64,000 bases of DNA, taken from NCBI RefSeq assembly GCF_963678635.1, contig NC_087062.1, positions 44,098,395 to 44,162,394 on the forward strand. The letters are read 5' to 3'. Positions within the stretch are counted from its first letter, which is position 1; each line of letters begins with the position of its first letter. Source of the DNA: Symsagittifera roscoffensis. Its lineage: Eukaryota > Xenacoelomorpha > Acoela > Convolutidae. Positions 9,767 to 19,340 of the stretch are shown one piece after another. Made by a program: the position numbers and the translations under genes. The notes under the pieces were generated by a model. The model saw nothing but the letters and a program-made list of their open reading frames with translations. It was not told the DNA's origin and did no database searches.

Positions 9767-12023
9767 ATGTCTAAAATCACCGATCTGGAAGAAGGTGAAT
9801 TAATGGACCTTGATCAATCAACGGACCAAGTAATCGATGATTTGCTGAAAGTAAGTATAAATTCTTTTTTCCGCCGCTGTCTAGAACTAAAATCTTTTTA
9901 GTTAGCTATATACACTATTTTAATTTTTCCCCAACAAATCTGCGCTTTTAATCCAAAGGACAATCTCTACGCTAATACAGCAAAAGATCTAAAAATTGCG
10001 CATTTTGATTGTCAACTAATGACATCAAATAAAATGTTCTCACTTAATAAAGTAGCTCCCTGCAAAATACAACCTGAAAATATCGAATATACAACAGCCG
10101 AGGTTACTCTTTACCAACGGCATTATAGTACAAAAATTAACGCGACAATGTGTCGTGTAAAACACCAATCTATCCGATGGTTTTGTGATTCTTTCGATTC
10201 AAGCGAAATAGACGCTCGCCAAAATATAATCACAACTGATATACACATTTCCCCTGATATTTGTAAGCACGCCGCCGAACGGGGATATGTTAACATAGGA
10301 TACTCAAAAAATATTCCTTTTCGCTTCGACGAAAAAATCGTCTCAAATACAAATAGAGGCAAAGTTGATGGCGAAAACCACAACGAATGCAGCGATCGTT
10401 CTTGGATCCATTTGGATACTTTCGAATCATACAAGCAAAATATTTCCTTAACTGTCAATCTAAAAGATGGCACCGTTAATAACTGGCAAAACATTCCATT
10501 ACCTTGTCCTGTATATGAAAACGGATGTGAAACAACATCACTCGACCCTTTTGCATATACTTGGAACGCGCCCAAAAGCTGCATTTTTTCGGTTCTCAAT
10601 AAATTCGAATCAAAATGATTCGAAATGAAGAAAATCATTATATTGTAAAAAAACTCATTTACTAAAATATCCAACCACCATACTCGAGGTAGAGACACTC
10701 AACAATTTATGCTAAAAATACTAGAAAAAACCACAATCTTTATGTGGACACCCAAAAATAGTCTACCCGACCCAATAAGAATCATTGTTCATAGCATACC
10801 AAAACGATTTTAATATGGATACTGGTTTACAAATAAACCCGAGTGCTAAAACAGGAATTATTCATTCGGAACCAAATTTGACTTACGTAAAATACGCAAA
10901 AAATTAAAATTATCCCTTTGCACCGGGACAAAGAGACTACGAAGCTCATCTAGGAACAAAACTAGATTATATTCTTTTTCGAAGCTTTTACCTGCTTCGA
11001 ACTGCCGAATTGGCACTTTTAACGAATCAATGTAAATTAGAACGCTCCATGATTCTCAATACTTTAATGCTCTCTATCGAAAGCCCGCGTTTAGCCGGCT
11101 ATATTTTGACCCGAAATAGGTCTATCTTTTTAGAGACCAATGGCAATGTTGCCTGGCTCCACCACTGCCCAAAATTTTATTCTCCATTACAATTAATGGA
11201 TGCATGCTATAATCGGATAACAATTATGTATCGCGAAAAAATTCATTTCGTCGACCCAATCACTCGACAAACTTTTAAATCGGCAGATCAACAAGACTGC
11301 TCCGATAAGCATTTGAATCTTTATCAACTAGATGTTGATAACAATAATTCTTGGATCGAACTCACACCCTCTATTACTAGAGTAAAAGGTCCAGATCTTT
11401 TTACGCCGAAAGAAATTAAGCGGCAAGTAAAACACTATCTTGCATCTAGTTATGATGCTTCTATTTACACTTATGCACAAATGCAAAAATTTTGGAGCAT
11501 GATTACCGATCACTCTGAAAGGAAGGGTATTTTACAAAAAGTATCCCAAACTTTTCTTAATGCAAGAAAACACTTCTATCTGGACTCGAGTAGTCAATAC
11601 GGATCTACGCAAAACATATACTTAGACTATCTTATCTCGCCTGATTTTTGGAAGAACGAGTACACTCGTGTTTTTGGTACAATACAGTACTATTTAGAAA
11701 GATGCGGAATAATATTCGCCTCTTTCCTTTTCGTCAAGTTTATACTCGACGCACTTGTATTTGTAATAAAAGTATTACACATACACAAACTAACCGGCCG
11801 AACTCTTCATTTCGGAAAAATTATGTTAGCCGCTTCTTACAATATACTTTTCACTTCTATAGTGACTTCAATATTCGCTCAAAATGAGAACGATCAAAAT
11901 ATTGAGCTTGATCATAGGCCTCAGGCACCTCAACAAGAGGATTCTGAAAACGAAAATCAGGATAAATTTTATCCTAGACTCCAACTAGTCGATAACAATA
12001 ATCGACCCGCTGTACCGGTCTAA
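9767..12023 (+). pseudogene. Broken envelope glycoprotein gene of the LTR element, chuvirus-like
   Basis: A 28-codon first exon (ATG 9767) ends at a consensus GTAAGT donor at 9851. A 51-base intron with an AACTAA branch-like site ends in TTTTTAG at 9901, and the frame resumes in phase at a hydrophobic signal-peptide-like run. The next segment (9902-10618) is Cys-rich. It ends at TGA 10616-10618, after which the frame changes and a further stop lies at 10905-10907. The last segment reads openly from 10908 to 12023, with a conserved WIELTP region near 11360, an alpha-helical stretch before 11600, a transmembrane helix at about 11703-11780, a second hydrophobic run at 11817-11880 and a charged tail. 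The spacing of Cys and the LTP-to-membrane layout recall mivirus/chuvirus-type glycoproteins captured by animal retroelements. That match is by eye; other captured envelopes remain possible. As it stands the gene cannot make a full-length product. Confidence 0.6.
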
Positions 12024-12042
12024 TTTTTTTATGTTTTAGGAT

Positions 12043-12387
12043 ATGCCCACTGATCTTCTTCAAACTCCACTTGAAGAAGATTTGCTCGATTTCGAAAACC
12101 TTCTGTCTCTAAATGACCCAATGGAAATGCCATCCGAAATAATCAACCCGATTAATCAACCAAAATTTAATACCAATTTTAAAATTTCAAAAGTGAAAAA
12201 TTCTAATTGCATTCAAAAGAGAAAAGCAATTGCCCGACCCTTCAAAATTCCCCCCTCTTCTTCAACTAGGCAAAACCTAGAATCTGAAACTGTAATAGTT
12301 CACCAATCCGCAAACTCTCTAGAACTTGAATCAAAAAGAAACAAAACCTCAGCCCCAGGAAACCACCAAATTTTGACACCAGTCTAA
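12043..12387 (+). CDS. Accessory ORF of the LTR element
   Basis: A 114-codon frame starting at ATG 12043, 20 bases after the envelope stop and just after a TTTTAG that could be a splice acceptor. The product starts with an acidic, leucine-rich stretch (residues 1-30), followed by a basic patch (KRKAIARPFK, about residues 64-73) and a Ser/Thr-rich tail. No family is recognised. The acidic then basic layout is compatible with a small regulatory protein, but that is a guess. The element has no other known use for this frame. Confidence 0.45.
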   Translation: MPTDLLQTPLEEDLLDFENLLSLNDPMEMPSEIINPINQPKFNTNFKISKVKNSNCIQKRKAIARPFKIPPSSSTRQNLESETVIVHQSANSLELESKRNKTSAPGNHQILTPV

Positions 12388-12701
12388 ATTATGCGCTCTC
12401 TTCCTTTATTAACCGATTTAAGATAGACGCCTATCACCCTTACCAAAACGGTAACGGTGCATACCGTCTGGTTAATCCTCAACTCCCCCATCAACATATT
12501 TGTGTTCCTGCAGCCTTTATAACTGCCCAAATGCAGACTCCAATCCTTGACTCCTACACGGATCAAGTGCAAAAGCATTACATAAACGACTTAAATCGCA
12601 TCAGCCAAATGCAGAAAACCATAACAATGCTCCGGGAAACAAATAAGGATCTCAGCAATAAATATCTGAGCCTAAAAACGCAGGTGGAAGGAAACTATTA
12701 G
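12330..12701 (+). CDS. Second accessory frame with a coiled-coil end
   Basis: The frame is open from 12330 to a TAG at 12699-12701 with no early ATG. It overlaps the end of the frame at 12043-12387 in another register. It could be a spliced exon (a CAGCCCCAG acceptor lies near 12351-12358) or the frameshifted end of that gene. The last 40 residues (about 12575-12698) are heptad-like, with L, I and M spaced every three to four residues and many charges. No family is recognised. Confidence 0.4.
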   Translation: MKKKQNLSPRKPPNFDTSLNYALSSFINRFKIDAYHPYQNGNGAYRLVNPQLPHQHICVPAAFITAQMQTPILDSYTDQVQKHYINDLNRISQMQKTITMLRETNKDLSNKYLSLKTQVEGNY

Positions 12702-13191
12702 TTTCAAGAATATCTATTAACCTCCGTCCTTTTGTTTTTTAAACTCCAACTGTGATTTGACCGCCGCCACTTTACAAAGTATGTATGCTTCTACATTTAT
12801 AGTCCAGTATGGTTGATAAGTATATTCGCTAAAACAAATTTGAAAAATTATATTTGTTGTTATATTTCTCAAAAGTATCCAGCTGTGATTTGGCCGCCGC
12901 CACTGCTCTACTCTACATGCACATACACTACAAGCAGCCATTCTTCAACCGACTACAAACAGCCATTCTTCAACCGACTACAAGCAGCCATTCTTCAACC
13001 GACTACAAGCAGCCATTCATCAACCGACTACACTACAAGCCGCCACTTTACGAACAAACTATCAAAATCAGAATGAAAACTTTACGCAAACTCTTTTAAA
13101 ACTTTTTTGATGTTTTGTTAATTATTTTATGCTTTTAAATTTTTTGTCAACGGGTATCACTGTTTAGCAATCACCCTATAAGATAGTTGGA
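12702..13191 (+). repeat. 3' untranslated part of the LTR element with tandem repeats
   Basis: Two copies of an AACTGTGATTTGACCGCCGCCACT-like block occur (near 12748 and 12877). A 24-base unit, AGCCATTCTTCAACCGACTACA with a two-base joiner, repeats about four times at 12936-13035. No coding sense is apparent; short frames here simply read through the repeats. Confidence 0.7.
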
Positions 13192-13701
13192 TGTTCTGAA
13201 TTGAAATCAGAAACACAATTATTAAACTTTTACCATATGTTCTGACTTGAAATTATGTGTTTGCTCGGTTGATAAAATATCACCAAAAGCAAACATTACA
13301 GCATGTGTTGTTTCTTTCTGATTGGTTTAACCAACAGATGGAATGTTGAAAATATCAAAATCTACGGTATATAAGCCAAGCGAAAATATACCAAATATCA
13401 CTTCATCACTTTCTCAAAATCTCAACTCTCACAATCACTCTCATACTGAGACCCCCAACCATCCTAATAACCAAAATCTCAAATCTCTATCTCGATAACT
13501 ATCAATCCATACTCCAATATCTCTTGATATAAAATTGATGTGCGTCCTCTATATTTGAAATAATATACCTATTTACGAGTGAAAGAAACTTTGTCTGTTG
13601 AAAAAGAATAGGAAAGTCTTAGCAACATTCAGAAAGACCCCTTGTTCTAACTAGCTGCGATTTGGTCGATCGCATAAGTTAAATCAAGTTAGTTTGGAAT
13701 A
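13192..13701 (+). repeat. 3' LTR
   Basis: Full-length partner of the LTR at 8283-8792. The 12 bases before it (ATAAGATAGTTGGA region) are purine-rich only in part, so the polypurine tract is weak or decayed. Confidence 0.85.
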
Positions 13702-13889
13702 GGGGGCAGATTTTCTTAAAAAAATGGTTTTCTAAGCTCTCCCGAATCACTAAAAAACAGCATTTTAACCGAAGTTTTTGCGCAGCTGGCAACTAGTTAC
13801 AAAAACAGGCCAAAAAAGGCGTTTTTAGGCACTTTTTGGAAGATTTTTGTCGGCGCACACTCCCTCTCAAAAATATTTTTTTTTGGCGC

Positions 13890-14010
13890 CGAGGTCGCCT
13901 CTAGAAAAATTAAAGGGTCAATCAGCCAATAATGGATATCTCAAAATAGTACAAAGTGGGGACCTTCTGGGTCGGCAGGGGGTCGAATCCCTGAGGGGTG
14001 CGTCCCACCC
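13890..14010 (+). repeat. Interspersed repeat with box B; inverted partner at 19.2 kb
   Basis: The block AAAGGGTCAATCAGCC...ATGGATATCTCAAAATAGT... reappears inverted at about 19205-19330 with moderate similarity. It contains a TAGTACAAAGTGGGG box A-like run (13947) and a GGGGTCGAATCCC box B-like run (13979). A tRNA-derived SINE is the likeliest reading. Confidence 0.4.
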
Positions 14011-15189
14011 TATATCCGCTGGTAGTGTAACGAGAAGTTTTACAAGATTAAAAACCACGACCAAACTTGTTCTTAATAGCCTAATTAATCCGTATGCCAG
14101 TTTCTGTAACAATCGGACAATATGAAAAAAGAAACTGATTTCTTAAAAAAACTCGCAGGTGGGTGTGAAGAAAAAGCGTCATTTCTAAAACGCTAAGCTC
14201 AATATTTTCTGAGAGTCTTTTAAAATGTGAAAATATATGCCCCTAAACTGCAAAACTAAACTAAGCTAATTTAGGAAGAATAGAATTGAGACTGTAATAG
14301 AATTGTTACAAAAAAAACGTGAATAAGGAATATCAACAGAATCCCTCCGATGGAGTGTGTACAATCAAGATCAGACACTACCAGAAAGCAACCTAGACTC
14401 CTAGACTTGATTAAAGTGAGCAATCACACCACTTCCATCACTCGGGAACATTTCTGGCAAGTAATTTTTAAGAAAAACTTCATAGATCCCTTCTTCAGGC
14501 GATAATTTTAAAAAAAGAAACCATCTAAAATCACAACAAATTAAATGAAAAAAAAAGTGAAAAAAAGCACCGATGAAGTTTTGAGGGCTACGATAAATGA
14601 TCATATGGATTTAAAGAGTAAGGTTAGGATTGACCGAATTAGAATGAACTATGAGAATTGTAGCGAAGCAATATGTGAATTTAGACGAATACAAGGTACT
14701 AAACTTTTTCTAGGCTTGACTATTAGGATGCATCAGCAAAATCTTCTTCCGGTTTAGAATGATCCGAATCAATAAGGTTACAGATGATGTAATATAATAA
14801 ACAGTTTGAATAATCTCAGTGCACTAGATAATAGTCGAGTTAGGGTCAGTGTTTAAGGTACGATAAGAGACTAAAGAAAGATTTTTTAAATTTTTTTAGC
14901 TGTACCTCCCTCTCTAGTTTTGCTAATAATTCGAACCAATTGGATTACATGTCGATTTTCTGTGTTATTTTAAGGATTAATATCATTTCCTCTGTCTTTT
15001 TTGACCCTAAGGGCCTGAACAGTTTCTCCAATTCCGACAATGAGCACATAGACAAGTTTTTCGCGGTCTGCAATGAAATTTGATGTGTTCTAAGGTTTGA
15101 TTCAACGGTTTCAGGGACGGTTTCTTGTGTGCTCGAGTTCGGAGAGTTGTCAACTGTCTCCATAGTTGCCATCAAGGTTCAGTAAACGA

Positions 15190-15574
15190 AAGTATTCTTG
15201 AGGAAATTGAACAATGGGTTTTACTGGAGTACTTGAGGTGAAGTATGCAGAAGGGAAATTTGAAAATCTGTCATTGCAAAGAAGAATATAATTTGGGTCC
15301 CCTAATTTATATCCAATGCACCAAAATCCTAATCAATTTCTTCATTTGTTTCTGACAACATAGGAAATGGTTTATTTTTAGTGGATGGATTTGTGCGTTT
15401 TGAAACTTTACCGACAGCTCGAGCAGTTTTTCCTGTGATACCAATCTTAATTAATCGTAGCCATTTCACATTTTCTGATAAAATTCTTATTTCAAAGTGA
15501 CGGGGATGTATTTCGTGAAAACACTTAATCACTACCACTATTACTGCTAATGGCACTAGGAAAGTGGTTTCCAA
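15190..15574 (-). pseudogene. Ty3/gypsy integrase fragment, copy A
   Basis: The minus strand reads through a decayed zinc-binding region (HPRHFEIRILSENVKW, plus 15481-15530), a PMLSETNEEI spacer and the first catalytic strand YILLCNDRFSNF (15255-15290), where the usual DRFSKFP core is evident. Frame breaks occur near 15330. The two Cys of the HHCC finger are lost. The second half of the catalytic core is missing. Confidence 0.65.
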
Positions 15575-16959
15575 GTCAAGAAGTTCGTTGGACTTGTGGA
15601 AGTCGCGGTAAAGCTGATGAAAGTGTTTACTAATTTACTTGATTGTAAATCCTTCTTCTCCTCTAAGACTTTGACCAGTGGCTTTAAGATTATATCCTCG
15701 TCTGTTAAAACTGCGAAAATTTTGGCGTGGAACAATCAATTAAAATTCAAAAGAGTTTCTGATACTTTTACTGATTTTCGATGTTTTCTGGTCATGCTAG
15801 CGTATTTTGTCACAGGATTTCTGAAGTGTGTTTGCTTTTGTATTCTTTGTTCAACTATCCAGATTTTCCAAGTACAGGAGCACTGGATATGTGTATGACC
15901 CCTGTTGTCCGGCCGAATCTATAGAATCTACAAAACCAATCACCAGAAACATTGTGGAGACTGACATTTCTGCGTGTACGATATGTAATTAAATGTGCAC
16001 CTTGAATGTCACCATCCAATCAATAGACAGGGAAATCCACAGGGCTATCGGAAATTAGTTGGATAGTAATCTGAGTTTTGACTTCTAGAGTAAGGGCCAT
16101 GGAGCTGCATCCATTTGAATCCCAGTCAGTAGCAGTAGTCTGTTCTATTTCCTGGTTTTAAACTGGTACGATTGATATCGGACAATCTGATAGTGCAGTT
16201 TGTGAACCAGACCCGTTGTCGTTTCCTTTGTCTAAGAACTCTAGTTTGATTTAGGAGTCAGCAAGTTTGTCTAACTTAGCTTTTTCGATCTTATGAAAGT
16301 TTTGCTTTTCTTGCTGTGTAATAAAGCACTCTCTACCGACTTCTCTACTTGGGAAGCCGCCAACTCTCCATTCCCAATCACTCAAATTGAATGGATAAGA
16401 GAAAAAAAGAGAAAATTCGCCTTCTGCTAAGTAACTTGTCTGGAGAGACAGTCTCAAACGCGTCGACTGGAATCGCGTCTTCTGTTTGATGGCTCTCTCT
16501 TTTTCCGATCGGTCAATCTCTGTCTAAATCTAGGTTTCCGTGGTTTTGAGCTGTATGTCTTGGGGGGAATGGTCAATTCTAGCTGTCTCCTCGCTTCAAT
16601 TTTTTTTCTAGTGAGAAGGCGCCTGCTATGAAAATTTCGTTCAAACAAAAAGTTTGAGGTTTGAGGTTCCCGTTAAAAGTCTTTACTTTCTTTCCGTCGG
16701 AGTTTGAGATTGCGATATCGGATTTTCTCAAAATTTCTCGTTGGAAAATTTTACTTTTCATTTTAAATCCCTAATTACAATGACTCGAATCTCGCTGTAA
16801 TCAGGTTTACCGTTTTTGATCCGACCTTTTTCGATAAAAATTACTTTTGTTTGATGGTTTGGTTAAGGCCTGCCTTTTAAGCGCTCGGGTGTTTTTAGCA
16901 ATTGAAGTTTAAGGGTCCGACTCGTATCATTTTCCGAAGGAGGTTTGATTTTGTCTCAA

Positions 16960-17580
16960 TCAATGATTCCAGTCATCTGTCCTCAATTCTATCATCTGCT
17001 GCCCAGCCCTTTGCTCTGGTATCCGACAAAAATAAGAGACCTTGAGGCATAGTGAGTAATGTGTTTCATCCGTGAGGACTAAGTTTTGGCCAACCTTATT
17101 GAATCGATGTTCGCCAGCTGTGCATAAATTGATGTTGATGTTGTTTGAGTCAAATAGCATTTTATATTCGCAGTCGGCTAAACAAAGACAGTATTCTAGT
17201 CTCAGAAAGGAGGAATTCGAAAATAGTTTTGACGAAATTGAAAACTTGGTTTTGCTGGAGTACTTGTGGTAGATTTTGCACAATGAATTTTTGAAAATCT
17301 GTCGATGCAAAGAAGAATATATTTTGAGTCCCCCAATTTACATCCAATGTACCTAAATCTTAACCAATTTCTTCATTTGCTTCTGAAAGGACTTAGAATG
17401 GTTTAATTTCAATGGATGGATTCGAGGGATAGCGAAAATTTGAGCTACAGTTCGAGTAGCTTTCCCGTGGTACCAACCTAAATGATGTAAGGCCGCCACA
17501 TATATTCCGATAGAATTTTTATTTCAAATTGGCGGGGTTGTGTTTCGTAAAAAAAACTTCATCACTGCCCCTATAACTGC
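16960..17580 (-). pseudogene. Ty3/gypsy integrase fragment, copy B
   Basis: The core strand YILLCIDRFSKI (17286-17321) is better preserved than in the copy at 15255. The later region LCTAGEHRFNKVGQ (17083-17135) matches the CTPGDHRxNGLVE segment around the catalytic glutamate, but here the glutamate position holds Gln. The open frame of 116 codons at 16960-17310 covers this part. It is inactive. Confidence 0.65.
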
Positions 17581-19204
17581 TGAGGCACTAGGAGATTGTT
17601 GTCCAATTCAAGAGTCCGTTGGAACCGTGGAAAACATAGTAAATTGATGAAAGCGTTTACTAAATTTAAATGTATGTGAATCCCTCTTCTCTTCTAAAAC
17701 TTTTTCTCAGTGGGTTTCAGAGTGTATCCTCTTCTGTTAAAAAGCGAGAATCTTGGTGTTGAAAAATGAGTTAATACCCAGAAAAGTGTAAGAAAATCAT
17801 AACGATTTTCGATATTTTTTTGCCGGTTTAGAGTGTTTTGTCACAGGATTGCTGTGTGGTGCTGTGTGGTGTCTTTGTTCTGAACTCGGGGTTTTACAGG
17901 TATACTAGGACTGGATTTTTTGTATGATCCCTGTTGTCAGGCCGAATCTACGAAAAACCAATCGCCAAAAAACTTTTGTAGACCGATGTTTCTACGTTGA
18001 CGATATGTAATGAACAGTGCACCTGGAAAGTCACTATCCAACTTATAGACAGGGAAATCCACAGGGCTATCGGAGTTTAGGTGGACAGTAGTCTGAGATT
18101 TTATTTCCAGTCAGTAGTCTATATCGAGCGGGGATAACGTTTTTGTTCTCTTTACGGGGTGTAAGGCTGGTACTCTTAATGTCGGACAATCTGATGCTGC
18201 AGTTTGTGAACCAACCCGTTGTCGTCATCTATGTCTAACAACCCTATTTTTTTAAGAGTCAGAAAGTTTGTGTAATTTAGCGTTTTCACTCTTTTGAAAC
18301 GTTTGGATTTTTAGTTTTGTAATCAAGCGCTTTCTACCGACTTTTCTTCATAGGAAGCGGCCAATCCTTCATTTCTAATCACTCAAAGTCAAAGGATAAA
18401 TGAAAAAACAGCAGAAGTAAGCCAATTAATAACTTCCCCTGAATATTGTATTTTTTCATGTTGTTGACAAAAATGTCACGTGTCCAATCACCTTGTTCGC
18501 TGGAGATCCTGTCCGCTGATCAAAGCTTTCCCAATCTCGCTGTCTCGTTTTAAACAATTTCTTTTGTTTAAAAAGGTTGTTTCGTTTTCTAATGAGAATT
18601 AAGTGTTCCCAGAATCATGGAAGTTGACATTTTCGTAAACTTTGTGCTAATTTTTTTTCCCTTCGATTTCTAGGCAAAAACTGAATATGTGTATTTTTTT
18701 TTACCGCCAAATAGTTTTGTTTTGCTCTTGGTAATCGCATTTTTACAGCATAATACGTTTTTACTTTTTCAGATCTCTTCCAAGTCCTGCTGCTTTGTCC
18801 TAGTTGTTTTCAATCTGTGAGGTGTGTTCTATTGTTGCCGGTGTCGCGGTTTGGCAATCCGAAAGATTTATGAGGTTTCCATTGTCTATGCTCTTTTTGG
18901 TTATCAATGCCAATTGGAACATGTCTCTCCGGTCTCCTAAATGATAAGAGGTTTGATTGTGTTATTTTGTCAGAAAGGAGCTGCTTCCTCATACCAGACT
19001 TGTTAGTTGACTTTGCCAACCTAAAATGTTGAAAAATTATGCCCCTAAAATGCTGAACTGAAATAAATTAAATTAGGAAGAAAAGAATTAGGACTGATTT
19101 AAATTTGTTCTCTAAACCGTGAATAAAGAATATCGACACTGTGTAAAATCAAGGTCAGACGATACCAGACAGTCAAAATGAGCAATAACAACAGAGTCAG
19201 TAGT

Positions 19205-19340
19205 GAATTTATGGGGGGGTTTCAGATGACGTCCGTCTTCAGAAATCAGACCCCCCTGCTTACCCAAAGGGTCACCCTTTTGCACTATTTTTAGACATCC
19301 ATTTTTTGCTGAATGACCCTAAAATTTTTTGAACGAAAAT
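19205..19340 (-). repeat. Inverted partner of the 13.9 kb repeat
   Basis: On the minus strand it reads GGGTCATTCAGC...ATGGATGTCTAAAAATAGTGCAAAAGGG..., aligned by eye with 13913-14000. It sits just outside the right-hand LTR-like end of the relic, as its partner sits just outside the left-hand end, so the two bracket that relic in inverted orientation. Confidence 0.4.

Larger units (their letters stand above)
8283..13701 (+). mobile_element. Env-bearing LTR retrotransposon lacking pol
   Basis: Two 510-base direct repeats (8283-8792 and 13192-13701) bound 4.4 kb of internal DNA. Internally, in order: a primer binding site, a leader of short TTTCAAAAAGTTGAAA-like units, a gag stub, a putative splice acceptor (TTTTTTCAG ending at 9644), a spliced envelope gene, two small frames, and a stretch with tandem repeats. 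No protease, RT, RNase H or integrase is visible, so movement would need a helper. Flanks GGGTG (left) and GGGGG (right) may be an imperfect target-site duplication. The gag fragment fits Ty3/gypsy (Metaviridae). Identical LTR lengths with about 14 mismatches by eye suggest a fairly recent but not new insertion. Confidence 0.85.
14216..19190 (-). mobile_element. Decayed Ty3/gypsy relic with duplicated integrase region
   Basis: Direct repeats at about 14216-14440 and 19020-19190 (sharing TATGCCCCTAAA, TTAGGAAGAA and ATCAAG(A/G)TCAGAC) look like remnants of LTRs. Minus-strand pol fragments lie between them. The 1.2 kb at about 15190-16460 and 17200-18400 are divergent copies of the same segment, about 2.0 kb apart. 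Both hold integrase, and upstream sequence that should be RNase H but is too decayed to call. Every frame is broken by stops and shifts. A minus frame of 76 codons at 14945-15175 is unassigned. Whether this is one element with an internal duplication or two overlapping insertions cannot be decided here. Confidence 0.6.

Noticed and set aside
10123-10698. 191-codon minus frame opposite the env segment
   Set aside because: Antisense of the envelope segment, which has the signal-peptide-like start and Cys pattern. The minus frame has no recognisable features.
12934-13035. CRISPR-like array (24-base repeats)
   Set aside because: Units are directly adjacent with no variable spacers, in a eukaryotic retroelement; a simple tandem repeat.
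13940-14030. Possible tRNA gene with GGGGTCGAATCCC
   Set aside because: Box A and box B are too close for a tRNA and no acceptor stem pairs. Treated as a SINE-like repeat.
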